Source of the DNA: Cohnella lupini
GTDB lineage: Bacteria > Bacillota > Bacilli > Paenibacillales > Paenibacillaceae
Assembly (NCBI RefSeq): GCF_003386205.1
Contig: NZ_QRDY01000005.1
Span: forward strand, 248,001 to 312,000
Length of the DNA: 64,000 nucleotides
Direction: 5' to 3'
Positions 51,878-59,707 of the stretch are shown here, piece after piece. The notes beneath the pieces are model-generated. The model was not told the origin of the DNA. It ran no database searches and saw nothing but the letters and a program-made list of their open reading frames with translations. Made by a program: the position numbers and the translations under genes. Numbering within the stretch: the first letter of the stretch is position 1; each line of letters begins with the position of its first letter.

Positions 51878-52372
51878 ATGACGAACCAACAAATGACGGA
51901 ACAAGAAAACCTCATCAACAGAATCAACGAGCTTGAAAAAAGATACCAGCGGTTGGACGATATCGAAGAAATCAAAAAATTAAAAGCACGTTATTTCCGC
52001 TTCGTGGATGAGAAGAATTGGTCAGGATTAGCAAAGCTGTTTACGGCTGACGTGAAGCTTAATCCGGGACATGAGTTCAAAAACGGGGAAGAAATGAGCG
52101 CGGTAATAGAGAGCCTTGTCGGAGCAGCTCCAACCGTTCACCACGGACATATGCCGGAGATTGATTGGATCGATGAAAATCACGCTACGGGCATCTGGGC
52201 GATGGAGGATTTATTGACTTTTCCTGACAAGGAGGGCGCGCCGGAGGGGCATAATGGATATGGCCAATATAGAGAATCTTATGAGCGCGTCGATGGAGAC
52301 TGGAAAATCAGCGTCTTGGACTTAACCCGATTCAGAATGGATCCTCTCGCCAACTGGGACCCATCCAAATAA
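51878..52372 (+). CDS. SnoaL-like (NTF2-fold) protein, cytoplasmic paralogue
   Basis: 164 residues, no signal peptide. An N-terminal coiled helix (LINRINELEKRYQRLDDIEEIK) leads to the NTF2 cone: LKARYFRFVDEKNWSGLAKLFT, PTVHHGHMPEIDWIDENHA, GIWAMEDLLTFPD, GYGQYRESYERVDGDWKI. Paired His residues in VHHGH and an Asp/Glu-lined pocket recall SnoaL-type cyclases and dehydratases. AAGGAGAT precedes ATG 51878. A lipoprotein paralogue follows 2 kb downstream. Substrate unknown. Confidence 0.87.
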   Translation: MTNQQMTEQENLINRINELEKRYQRLDDIEEIKKLKARYFRFVDEKNWSGLAKLFTADVKLNPGHEFKNGEEMSAVIESLVGAAPTVHHGHMPEIDWIDENHATGIWAMEDLLTFPDKEGAPEGHNGYGQYRESYERVDGDWKISVLDLTRFRMDPLANWDPSK

Positions 52373-52380
52373 TTACCGGC

Positions 52381-52713
52381 TTAATGAGTGACTAATTTTA
52401 GATCCCATTCTTTCTTCCAGCGATTGATTTCCGTAAAGATGTCCGAGAAAGCTTTTCCTTTATCGGTAATCGAATATTCGACGGTCACGGGTACGGTTGG
52501 AAATACCTCCCGTCTAATCATTTGATGTTCTTCTAAGTTCCGTAAGGTGTCCGTTAGGCCTTTCGTATTGACGTTGCCTAAATTTCTTCGTAATTGATTA
52601 AAACGCTGAGGCTCCTTTAGTAGCTCAGTAATCACTAAAAAAGTCCATTTTCCTGAAAGAAATTGCAAAACTTCAGATATTGTTTCAATGCAACTAACAT
52701 CAAATTCCTTCAT
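52381..52713 (-). CDS. HxlR-family regulator with a single N-terminal cysteine
   Basis: 110 residues. Cys8 (VSCIET) is the position used for thiol redox sensing in YodB, HypR and QorR-type proteins. Winged helix: LSGKWTFLVITELLKEPQRFN, QLRRNLGNVNTKGLTDTLR, NLEEHQMIRREVFP, VEYSITDKGKAFSDI. Encoded convergently to the SnoaL-like gene and divergently from the MFS exporter. Likely senses electrophiles, quinones or hypochlorite and controls the surrounding genes; this is inferred from family and context. Confidence 0.92.
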   Translation of the reverse strand: MKEFDVSCIETISEVLQFLSGKWTFLVITELLKEPQRFNQLRRNLGNVNTKGLTDTLRNLEEHQMIRREVFPTVPVTVEYSITDKGKAFSDIFTEINRWKKEWDLKLVTH

Positions 52714-52909
52714 TTCTAATCAGCTCGCAATCTTTTTTCTAATATTAGACCGAAAAATAAAGTTGGTAAATTGCAGTATAGTTAAAAAAGTTTGAAATGT
52801 CACTGGGAGCACTAGGAAAATGCGATCGTGTCCGAAGCTTTATTAAAGGTATTGGAGGAGGGAACTTAGCGTTCCTCATTATATAGATAGAGATAGGAGA
52901 GAAAATGAA

Positions 52910-54337
52910 GTGAGTGATAGAATTTCCAAAGCGAATATGTTCTTGCTTATTATTGTTTGTCTTGCCCAGTTTATCGAGGTCATGAACAGTACGACAGTCG
53001 TAGTAGCGTTACCTTCCATCCAAACGGCGTTCCACATGCAAGCGAACGATTTGCAGTGGATCGTGACTTCATATGTGCTTACCTTCGCATGCTTCCTGAT
53101 GATCGGAGGACGAGCGAGCGACTTGCTCGGAAGGAAACGCGTATTAATGATCGGCTTAACCATCTTCGCGCTCGCTTCGTTGGCTGGCGCCTTGGCGATG
53201 AATCCTGTCTGGCTCATTACCAGCAGAGCCATACAAGGGATCGGGGCGGCTCTCTCCATCCCGGCGGCGATGTCGCTTATCAGCAATAATTTCCCGGCTG
53301 GACCGCAGCGGAACAAAGCATTGGGGATATTCGGTGCCTTAGGCTCCGGAGGTGCCGCGGCCGGATCGATCGTCGGCGGTTTGCTAACCGATTCCGCTGG
53401 CTGGAGGTCGTTGTTCTATTTGAATGTTCCGTTGGGATTATTGCTTATCATCGGCTTGTCGTTCGTTAAAGTACGTACTTCGGCCAAAGCAGAGAAACAG
53501 TCCATCGATTGGCTAGGATTGATTTCCGTATTGGCGGGTATTTTCGTTCTGGTCTACGGTATTTCCATGCCCGATGTCGACGGCAATTGGTCGGCTGCCA
53601 AAATCGCTATGTTGATTATCGGAATATTGGTATTGGTCATGTTTGTATGGATCGAAAAACAAGTCAAAAATCCGTTGATGCCGCTTCGCCTGTTCAAATT
53701 TCGTTCGCTAGCTACGTCTAATATTATCGGATTTTTGATGTTTTCCTATACGACCGGCTTCATGTATTTCTCGACTTTGTACTTCCACGAGCTTGGCTAT
53801 TCGTCTTTAGCCGTCGGATTGGCTTTCTTGCCGCTAGGGCTTGCTTCCATCGTCGTGACGCAAATCACGCCGTTCTTCATGCGTAGATTCGGAGCGAAAA
53901 AGGTTCTGATTTTCACCCAAGCCATCAACGCGATTGGACTATTCTGGTTAAGTAGTATGGATATGGATAAAAACTACGTATCGTTTATTCTCCCTGCCTT
54001 TATCGTACTCGGTCTATCGATCGGTACTTCCTTCACGGCCGTTATCGTCGGTTCCGTTCAGGATGTTAAACCCGAGGAACACGGTATTGCCGGCGGAATC
54101 GTGAATACGTTCCTGCAATTGGGAGGAAGCTTAGGCTTATCCATTCTGGCGACGATCGCGACTACGGTCACCGTCTCTGCAGCCCATCATGAACAGTCAA
54201 GCTTGGCTTTACTATCCGGTTTTCACACGGCGCTCATCGTAAGCGGCTGTTTCGCGATCATTGCCCTGATCCTTGCTTTCATGAGCGGGGGCAAGAGTAA
54301 GAATGCTGTTTCCGTCCCGCTAGAGGTACACGTATAA
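52910..54337 (+). CDS. MFS multidrug exporter, DHA2 (EmrB/QacA) type
   Basis: 475 residues, fourteen predicted helices, from GTG 52910 with GGAGAG upstream. Motifs: FIEVMNSTTVVVALPSIQTAF in helix 1, WIVTSYVLTFACFLMIGGRASDLLGRKRV (split here by reading from residue 46), and GIGAALSIPAAMSLISNNFP. Exports hydrophobic or aromatic drugs in relatives. Its placement beside an HxlR regulator and nitroreductase suggests removal of toxic aromatics or redox cyclers. Confidence 0.92.
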   Translation: MSDRISKANMFLLIIVCLAQFIEVMNSTTVVVALPSIQTAFHMQANDLQWIVTSYVLTFACFLMIGGRASDLLGRKRVLMIGLTIFALASLAGALAMNPVWLITSRAIQGIGAALSIPAAMSLISNNFPAGPQRNKALGIFGALGSGGAAAGSIVGGLLTDSAGWRSLFYLNVPLGLLLIIGLSFVKVRTSAKAEKQSIDWLGLISVLAGIFVLVYGISMPDVDGNWSAAKIAMLIIGILVLVMFVWIEKQVKNPLMPLRLFKFRSLATSNIIGFLMFSYTTGFMYFSTLYFHELGYSSLAVGLAFLPLGLASIVVTQITPFFMRRFGAKKVLIFTQAINAIGLFWLSSMDMDKNYVSFILPAFIVLGLSIGTSFTAVIVGSVQDVKPEEHGIAGGIVNTFLQLGGSLGLSILATIATTVTVSAAHHEQSSLALLSGFHTALIVSGCFAIIALILAFMSGGKSKNAVSVPLEVHV

Positions 54338-54391
54338 AATGGTGAATTGTGCTTCAGTCTCTTAAATAACAATCAAACAAAGGACGTGACC

Positions 54392-55027
54392 ATGTTGAAA
54401 AACAAAAAGCTTCTAACCGGCATGATTCTGGCCGTTGCTATTCTGACAGTCGTTATCACTGGATGCACGGATCAAAATAATAATCTAACGCAATCTGCTC
54501 AAGCCATCGATACTCAAACACTGCAAGCATCCAAAATCACCGAGCTTGAAGAAAAATATCAACGCTTGGAAGACATGGAACAGGTTAAACAATTAAAAGC
54601 CCGTTATTTCCGTTTTGTCGACGAGAAAAAATGGACGGAGTTCGGGGATCTATTTACGTCGGATGCCAAGCTTGTATCCGACGGCGTGGATTATTCCAAA
54701 GGCGGCGGACAAGCTTACGGGAAAATGATCGGGGATCTGGTGGGTAAAGCACCTACGGTACACCACGGATATATGCCCGAGATTGAGATGATCGACAAGG
54801 ATCACGCTAAGGGGATTTGGGCCATGGAGGATTTGTTGACCTTCCCCGAAGCGAAGAACGCCTATCCGGGACATCACGGGTACGGCCAATACCGTGAAAC
54901 GTATGCAAAAGAGAATGGCGTCTGGAAAATCAGCAGCACGGAATTAACGCGATTCCGCGTGGATCCGCTTAAGAACTGGGATCCGAATACGGATCCCGTT
55001 ACCGGAACGCCTGTAACCAAAAAGTAA
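54392..55027 (+). CDS. SnoaL-like (NTF2-fold) lipoprotein paralogue
   Basis: About 211 residues from ATG 54392 (AAAGGA upstream). Lipoprotein signal MLKNKKLLTGMILAVAILTV with lipobox ITGC, Cys25, and a Gln/Asn/Thr-rich linker. From about residue 48 it repeats the cytoplasmic paralogue: YQRLEDMEQVKQLKARYF, FRFVDEKKWTEFGDLFTS, PTVHHGYMPEIEMIDKDHA, GIWAMEDLLTFPE, LTRFRVDPLKNWDPN. So the same fold is placed both inside the cell and on the outer face of the membrane. 54 bases after the MFS gene; likely one transcript. Confidence 0.87.
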   Translation: MLKNKKLLTGMILAVAILTVVITGCTDQNNNLTQSAQAIDTQTLQASKITELEEKYQRLEDMEQVKQLKARYFRFVDEKKWTEFGDLFTSDAKLVSDGVDYSKGGGQAYGKMIGDLVGKAPTVHHGYMPEIEMIDKDHAKGIWAMEDLLTFPEAKNAYPGHHGYGQYRETYAKENGVWKISSTELTRFRVDPLKNWDPNTDPVTGTPVTKK

Positions 55028-55072
55028 AAGATCGACTCTACCAAAATCGACTCACAGGAGATGCTATCATAT

Positions 55073-55735
55073 ATGGATATCGAGGCAATAAAAACAGAAG
55101 TATTATCCGCATTTCATTTCAGGCATGCAACCAAGGAATTCGATCCGACAAAGAAAATATCAGATGAGGATTTCCGATTCATTCTCGAAACCGGCCGTCT
55201 ATCTCCAAGTTCGGGAGGCAATGAACCTTGGAAGTTCGTCGTCGTGCAAAGTCCCGAATTCAGACGGGAACTCGCTCCGCTTGTATCCGGCGCAATGAGG
55301 TCGCTTCCTACAGCGAGTCACTTCGTTATCATTTTAGCTAGAAAAGGACTCACTCACGATTCTTCGTACCTCTTGGAGCAGTTAACCCAAGTACACGGCA
55401 TGCCTGTTGAAGTTTATAACAGCATGAAGCAGGCTTACGCGCAATTCTACGATGATTTGCATCTGGATTCCGAGCGGGCGCTGCTGGATTGGTCTTCGAA
55501 GCAAACGTATTTGGCGATGGGCAATATGATGACGGCCGCGGCGCATATCGGCATCGATTCATGTCCGATCGAAGGCTTTGAAATGGATGCCGTCAATGAG
55601 CTGCTCGACAAGAAAGGGTTGCTCGGAAACGATGAATTCGGCTTGAGTGTGATGACGGCGTTCGGTTATCGAGCCAACGAACCAAAGCGCGCTAAATCGA
55701 GACGGCCTATGGAAAACATCGTCCAATTCGTATAA
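55073..55735 (+). CDS. Nitroreductase-family NAD(P)H-dependent flavin oxidoreductase
   Basis: About 220 residues. ATG 55073 has AGGAG 11 bases upstream; ATG 55061 directly abuts it and is unlikely. FMN-binding motifs FRHATKEFDP and RLSPSSGGNEPWKFVVV near the N-terminus, DWSSKQTYLAMGNMMTAAAHIGIDSCPIEGF and the C-terminal FGYRANEPKRAKSRRP. Members reduce nitroaromatics and quinones. Fits a role in quinone or electrophile detoxification beside an HxlR regulator. Confidence 0.92.
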   Translation: MDIEAIKTEVLSAFHFRHATKEFDPTKKISDEDFRFILETGRLSPSSGGNEPWKFVVVQSPEFRRELAPLVSGAMRSLPTASHFVIILARKGLTHDSSYLLEQLTQVHGMPVEVYNSMKQAYAQFYDDLHLDSERALLDWSSKQTYLAMGNMMTAAAHIGIDSCPIEGFEMDAVNELLDKKGLLGNDEFGLSVMTAFGYRANEPKRAKSRRPMENIVQFV

Positions 55736-55761
55736 TACCGTTGCGCGGAGGGGAAACGAAT

Positions 55762-56451
55762 ATGAAAGTGGAAATATGGTCGGATATCATTTGCCCGTTC
55801 TGTTATATCGGCAAGCGGCGTTTCGAAGCGGGATTACAAGCGTTTGCTCACCGCGATCAAGTGAAAGTCGTCTATCGCAGCTTTCAACTGGATCCGACGA
55901 TTGCGATCCATCCCGATAAGCATCTCTTCGAGATCGCCGCCGCCAAAGAAGGCACTTCCACGGAAGTAATGGCGAAAGTAAGCCGCGACATCGCCGAAAG
56001 AGCTAAACAAGACGGACTACTCTTTAATTACGATACGGTAAAGCATACGAACACAATGGACGCGCACCGCTTGTCCCATTTCGCCATGGAATACGGCAAA
56101 GAAGAAGCCGTGCTCGAATTGTTGTATAAAGCTTATTTCACGGATTCCCTGCACATCGGGGAACACGAAACGCTTCTTTCGCTCGCAGAACAAGCGGGGC
56201 TGGACCATCAAGAAACGGTGGATATGCTCCTCGATAGCAAACGTTACCTGACAGCGGTCAAGGAAGACCAGCTTGCTGCTAAACGATTAGGAGTTCGAGG
56301 CGTCCCTTACTTCCTGATCAACAACCGTTACGCCATCTCCGGCGCCCAACCGGTCGGCGCGTTTATCCAAGCGCTCGAAGCGGCTTGGAAAGAAGTAAGT
56401 TCATCGCAAAAGGACGAAGATTCGGATATGTGCAGCGACGGAATATGTTAA
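55762..56451 (+). CDS. DsbA-family FrnE-like thiol oxidoreductase
   Basis: 229 residues from ATG 55762 (GGAGGGG upstream; TTG 55741 is less likely). Thioredoxin fold with CPFC at residues 11-14 (SDIICPFCYIGKRRF), a long helical insertion, and cis-Pro region LGVRGVPYFLINNRYAISGAQP. No signal peptide, so cytoplasmic, like FrnE or 2-hydroxychromene-2-carboxylate isomerase relatives. Ends MCSDGIC with an extra cysteine pair. Last gene of the rightward unit; a long hairpin follows. Confidence 0.91.
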   Translation: MKVEIWSDIICPFCYIGKRRFEAGLQAFAHRDQVKVVYRSFQLDPTIAIHPDKHLFEIAAAKEGTSTEVMAKVSRDIAERAKQDGLLFNYDTVKHTNTMDAHRLSHFAMEYGKEEAVLELLYKAYFTDSLHIGEHETLLSLAEQAGLDHQETVDMLLDSKRYLTAVKEDQLAAKRLGVRGVPYFLINNRYAISGAQPVGAFIQALEAAWKEVSSSQKDEDSDMCSDGIC

Positions 56452-56453
56452 AT

Positions 56454-56509
56454 GACGACAGGGTGTCCCAAAAGGTCAAAAACTTGACCTTTTGGAGCAC
56501 CCTGTTGTC
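56454..56509 (+). terminator. Long hairpin terminator
   Basis: GACGACAGGGTGTCCCAAAAGG and CCTTTTGGAGCACCCTGTTGTC pair almost perfectly (with GTCAA/TTGAC at the tip). It follows the DsbA-like gene stop by 3 bases. Confidence 0.75.
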
Positions 56510-56607
56510 TCATCTATTGTGATTGTGAAACCACTACTCATTATATATAATGGAACCGACTTGTAGAAAATGGACGGAACTTTATTACTTCAAAAGACAG
56601 TTGGGGA

Positions 56608-58050
56608 GTGGGCATCCTGTTCGACATCCTTCTTCCGGATCAAAACGAACAACCGTTATATCAACAGCTTTATATTCAAATCCGTGAACAAATCAGAAAC
56701 GGGAGCATTGCAGACGGTGTGCGATTACCGTCCGTTCGTTCATTGCAATTACAACTGAATATCAGCAAAACCCCCATAGAGACGGCTTATCAGATGCTGA
56801 CGGCGGAAGGTTATGCGGTCAGCAGACCCAGATCCGGCCTTTACGTGGCGAACCCTCATAAACCTATATCCGCTGGATTTCTCGATTCAGAATCCTCTAA
56901 GTCGCCAATTAAAATTAACCCAAAGCCGCAAGAACCAACATCCGTTCAACACGCCGATTTCATAGATTTCGACCCTACGGCACTGGATCATGCATCATTC
57001 TCCATACGAACATGGAGTAAAATGCTCAAAGAAGCGCTCGAGAATCATTCGGGCATGATCGGGAAATACGGGAATCCTCTAGGAGAGCATGGGCTGCGTG
57101 TCATGATAGCCGATTATCTGCGGAATTCGAGAGGGGTGATCTGCTCTCCGGAACAAATCGTCATCGGGGTAGGGATGGCATACAGTATTGGTATCTTGAC
57201 CAAATTGCTGAGGGATACTCGCCGTATCGCATTCGAGGAACCGGGGTATAGTTTGGTTCGGGATCAATTCATGTTGAACGATTGCGAGATTTTACCGATC
57301 CCTTTAACCGATAAAGGAATTTCATTGACGGACTTAGAAGCAAGCACGGCACAAATGGTATACGTGACCCCCTCCCATCAATTTCCGACCGGGTGCACTA
57401 TGCCATATCCCGAGCGAGAACGGCTGCTGGAGTGGGCCATCGCGAAAAAGGCATACATTATCGAAGACGATTACGACGGAGAATTCCGTTATGTGGGCAA
57501 ACCGATTCCTTCCTTGCAAAGTCTGGATTCGTATGGAAGAGTCATCTACATCGGCACGTTCTCGAAAGCTCTAACGCCGGCATTGCGCATGAATTATATG
57601 GTTCTGCCTTCGCAATTAATCGAGAGATTATCCAATATGACGCACGAGTTGGTTTATGCCCCTTCGCGCGTGGAGCAATGGGCCATGCAGTCTTTTATCG
57701 AGCAAGGTCATTGGTACCGGCATATACGCAAAGTACGCAACTTATACCGCAAAAGGCACCACCATTTGATCGCATTGATTCAGGAGCATCTGGGTAACAA
57801 TGTCGAGATCACGGGACAAAACGCCGGACTCCACATTCAGTTGACCGTTAAAAAGCGCCAAACGTCGGAACAATTGGTAGCTTCGGCGGCAGAAGCGGGA
57901 GTAAAGGTCTATGACTTTCGAAAAATGTGGATGGAGATGAACCAGTATCCCGTAAAATACCCCAAATTGTACTTGGGATTTGCAGGATTAAGTCCAGCTG
58001 ACATGGAAATCGGAATTCGCTTGTTACGAAAGGCATGGTTCATGGAATAG
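56608..58050 (+). CDS. MocR/PdxR-type GntR regulator with aminotransferase domain
   Basis: 480 residues. N-terminal GntR helix-turn-helix (QPLYQQLYIQIREQIRNGSI, RLPSVRSLQLQLNISKTPIE) and a fold-type I aminotransferase-like domain with PLP Lys in GTFSKALTPALRMNYMV, YVTPSHQFPTGC and EDDYDGEFRY. Start is uncertain: GTG 56608 is one base from GGGG, whereas CTG 56617 is 9 bases after GGGGAG; family starts (LFDI) fit either. Convergent with, and overlapping by 11 bases, an EamA exporter gene, a pairing often seen for MocR regulators. Confidence 0.93.
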   Translation: MGILFDILLPDQNEQPLYQQLYIQIREQIRNGSIADGVRLPSVRSLQLQLNISKTPIETAYQMLTAEGYAVSRPRSGLYVANPHKPISAGFLDSESSKSPIKINPKPQEPTSVQHADFIDFDPTALDHASFSIRTWSKMLKEALENHSGMIGKYGNPLGEHGLRVMIADYLRNSRGVICSPEQIVIGVGMAYSIGILTKLLRDTRRIAFEEPGYSLVRDQFMLNDCEILPIPLTDKGISLTDLEASTAQMVYVTPSHQFPTGCTMPYPERERLLEWAIAKKAYIIEDDYDGEFRYVGKPIPSLQSLDSYGRVIYIGTFSKALTPALRMNYMVLPSQLIERLSNMTHELVYAPSRVEQWAMQSFIEQGHWYRHIRKVRNLYRKRHHHLIALIQEHLGNNVEITGQNAGLHIQLTVKKRQTSEQLVASAAEAGVKVYDFRKMWMEMNQYPVKYPKLYLGFAGLSPADMEIGIRLLRKAWFME

Positions 58051-58951
58051 CGTTGGATTTCATGGGAAGCTTTACTCTTTTTCCGCTTGCAAGAAACACT
58101 CCTGCCAGAATGAGAGCTAGTCCTGCTACCATACTCCAACCGATGCGTTCGTTTAACAACGAGGCCCCCCAAACAAGAGAGCATACCGGAAGCAGATAGG
58201 TGACCATGGTCGCGAATACGGGACCGCCATTTTGAACAATCCAATAGAAGAGGATGTAAGCGACCCCGGAGCCGAAGATGCCTAGTCCGATCAGAACGGC
58301 TATATTGTGCGGCACGGAAAGCCGCGAATACGGAATGGTTTCCAAAGATAGAGCGATTCCGCCGCTCCCTATCATTGAAAATAATAGCGTGTAGAAAGTG
58401 GCCTGATAGGTGGATATTGCTTTTAGAAGACGTTTAGACAATTGAGATCCGATTCCATAGAACAAAGAAGCCATTATCATCCCGATAAATCCCCATGCAT
58501 CCACGGAAATGATCGAAGAGGAATTGAGGCCGAGCAGAACAATCAAGCCGATAATGGCCGAGCTTATTCCGACCCATTGCATCCGAAAGGCAACCATCCC
58601 GAAGAATAAAATCCCCACGACAAGCGACCAAAGAGGAGTCGTCGCATTCAGCACGGATGCCATGCTGCTCGTGAGCCTCATCTCGCTGAAACCGATGATC
58701 GCCCATGGAATGCAAGTATTAACAAGAGCCATAACGATTACGGAAACCCATGGCGTATTCTTGAACCGGAACGGTTTTCGCAACGCGACCATAACGAGAG
58801 TGATGACGGCCAAGCCAAGAACGGATCGCAGCATTACGACCGTCCAAGGCCCGAAATCTTGAATGAGCACTTTGATGAAATAATAGGAGCCGCCCCAAAT
58901 GAGGCTGAGTAATAATAAGCCAAGAAAAAGCGAACGTGGCACCATGGTCAT
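58040..58951 (-). CDS. EamA/DMT-family exporter
   Basis: 303 residues, ten helices in two repeated EamA units: LLLLSLIWGGSYYFIKVL at the start, STTPLWSLVVGI-like LNATTPLWSLVVGILFF at the end of unit 1, and TYLLPVCSLVWGASLLNERIG at the end of unit 2. Probably exports an amino acid or related metabolite controlled by the MocR protein. Start 58951 or 58945; AGGAAG lies upstream. Confidence 0.9.
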   Translation of the reverse strand: MTMVPRSLFLGLLLLSLIWGGSYYFIKVLIQDFGPWTVVMLRSVLGLAVITLVMVALRKPFRFKNTPWVSVIVMALVNTCIPWAIIGFSEMRLTSSMASVLNATTPLWSLVVGILFFGMVAFRMQWVGISSAIIGLIVLLGLNSSSIISVDAWGFIGMIMASLFYGIGSQLSKRLLKAISTYQATFYTLLFSMIGSGGIALSLETIPYSRLSVPHNIAVLIGLGIFGSGVAYILFYWIVQNGGPVFATMVTYLLPVCSLVWGASLLNERIGWSMVAGLALILAGVFLASGKRVKLPMKSNAIP

Positions 58952-58975
58952 CCTGCTTCCTGATAGATTAATAAA

Positions 58976-59590
58976 TCACGAGGGAAAGGTAGTAAACAGG
59001 TCTCTTAATTCATGAATCATAACTTCCTGATATTCGTTTCCGGCATGATAGAGCTCGCCGATCTCCCGATAGGTTTGGTTCAATTTCTCCTTATAATCGG
59101 CCCCCTGTTTATCCGGATTGTTCTTCTTGAACCGATCCATGACGGTCTGAATATAGGCCGGACGCGCTCCCCATCTGCCAAGAACTTCACCGGACGCATT
59201 CAACATAACCGCGATCGGCTGCGCCCGCCCGCCATCCGTAAGGAAGAGATCCATAGTTTCCAAATGTTCTTCCATTAGCAGGACCTCGGTCGAAATACGG
59301 CTTTGCTCCATCACTCGAAACAGTACGGGGACGTTCCAGATGACGTCCGGGCACCAATCCGTGCATAGAATCAAGCAGCGCATGGCCGAGCGATCGTTTA
59401 AGGCGGTAAAGAATGCTTTGTGATCTTCTGACGTCCAAGTAAAGTTCTCGTAAACGTCGATCAAGCGCTCTCTCGTATTCGGAATGTTACTGATTTCCAT
59501 CGCTCGAATCTTCATGCCGTCCATGAATTGCCGAGGCGAAATCCCTTGACCGATTTTGTGTCTTAAGTTCAATCGTGTTCTTGCTTCCAT
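58976..59590 (-). CDS. Thioredoxin-fold protein with CxxxC-like active site
   Basis: About 204 residues from ATG 59590 (AAAGGA upstream; the frame is open to 59641). The active-site-like stretch LILCTDWCPDVIWNVPVLFR has Cys-Thr-Asp-Trp-Cys, a CxxxC spacing instead of CxxC. Later RAQPIAVMLNASGEVLGRWGARP resembles the cis-Pro region. A known Bacillus-type thioredoxin-family layout with unclear substrate. Cytoplasmic. 24 bases upstream of the EamA start in the same direction. Confidence 0.85.
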   Translation of the reverse strand: MEARTRLNLRHKIGQGISPRQFMDGMKIRAMEISNIPNTRERLIDVYENFTWTSEDHKAFFTALNDRSAMRCLILCTDWCPDVIWNVPVLFRVMEQSRISTEVLLMEEHLETMDLFLTDGGRAQPIAVMLNASGEVLGRWGARPAYIQTVMDRFKKNNPDKQGADYKEKLNQTYREIGELYHAGNEYQEVMIHELRDLFTTFPS

Positions 59591-59636
59591 TTCTTCACGC
59601 ATCCTTTTCATTCTCTTTGGAATAGAATGAATATAA

Positions 59637-59672
59637 AACAAAACTGACCATCAATAAATGGTCAGTTTTGTT
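59637..59672 (-). terminator. Terminator of the pyruvate oxidase gene
   Basis: AACAAAACTGACCAT (59637-59651) pairs with ATGGTCAGTTTTGTT (59658-59672). On the minus strand it is followed by TTTAT. It lies 36 bases beyond the oxidase stop (59708) and just upstream of the thioredoxin-like gene. Confidence 0.75.
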
Positions 59673-59707
59673 GATATATCAAAAGACAGTTGGAAATCCG
59701 AGCTTTA

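Noticed and set aside
51351..51904. Two similar 93-codon frames, one on each strand, in the ARD/SnoaL gap
   Set aside because: They are translations of the two promoter arms; they lack ribosome sites and run into the real genes.
56590..59695. 15-base repeat TCAAAAGACAGTTGG at about 56590 and 59679
   Set aside because: A pair of this length is expected by chance in 64 kb, and the flanks do not match.
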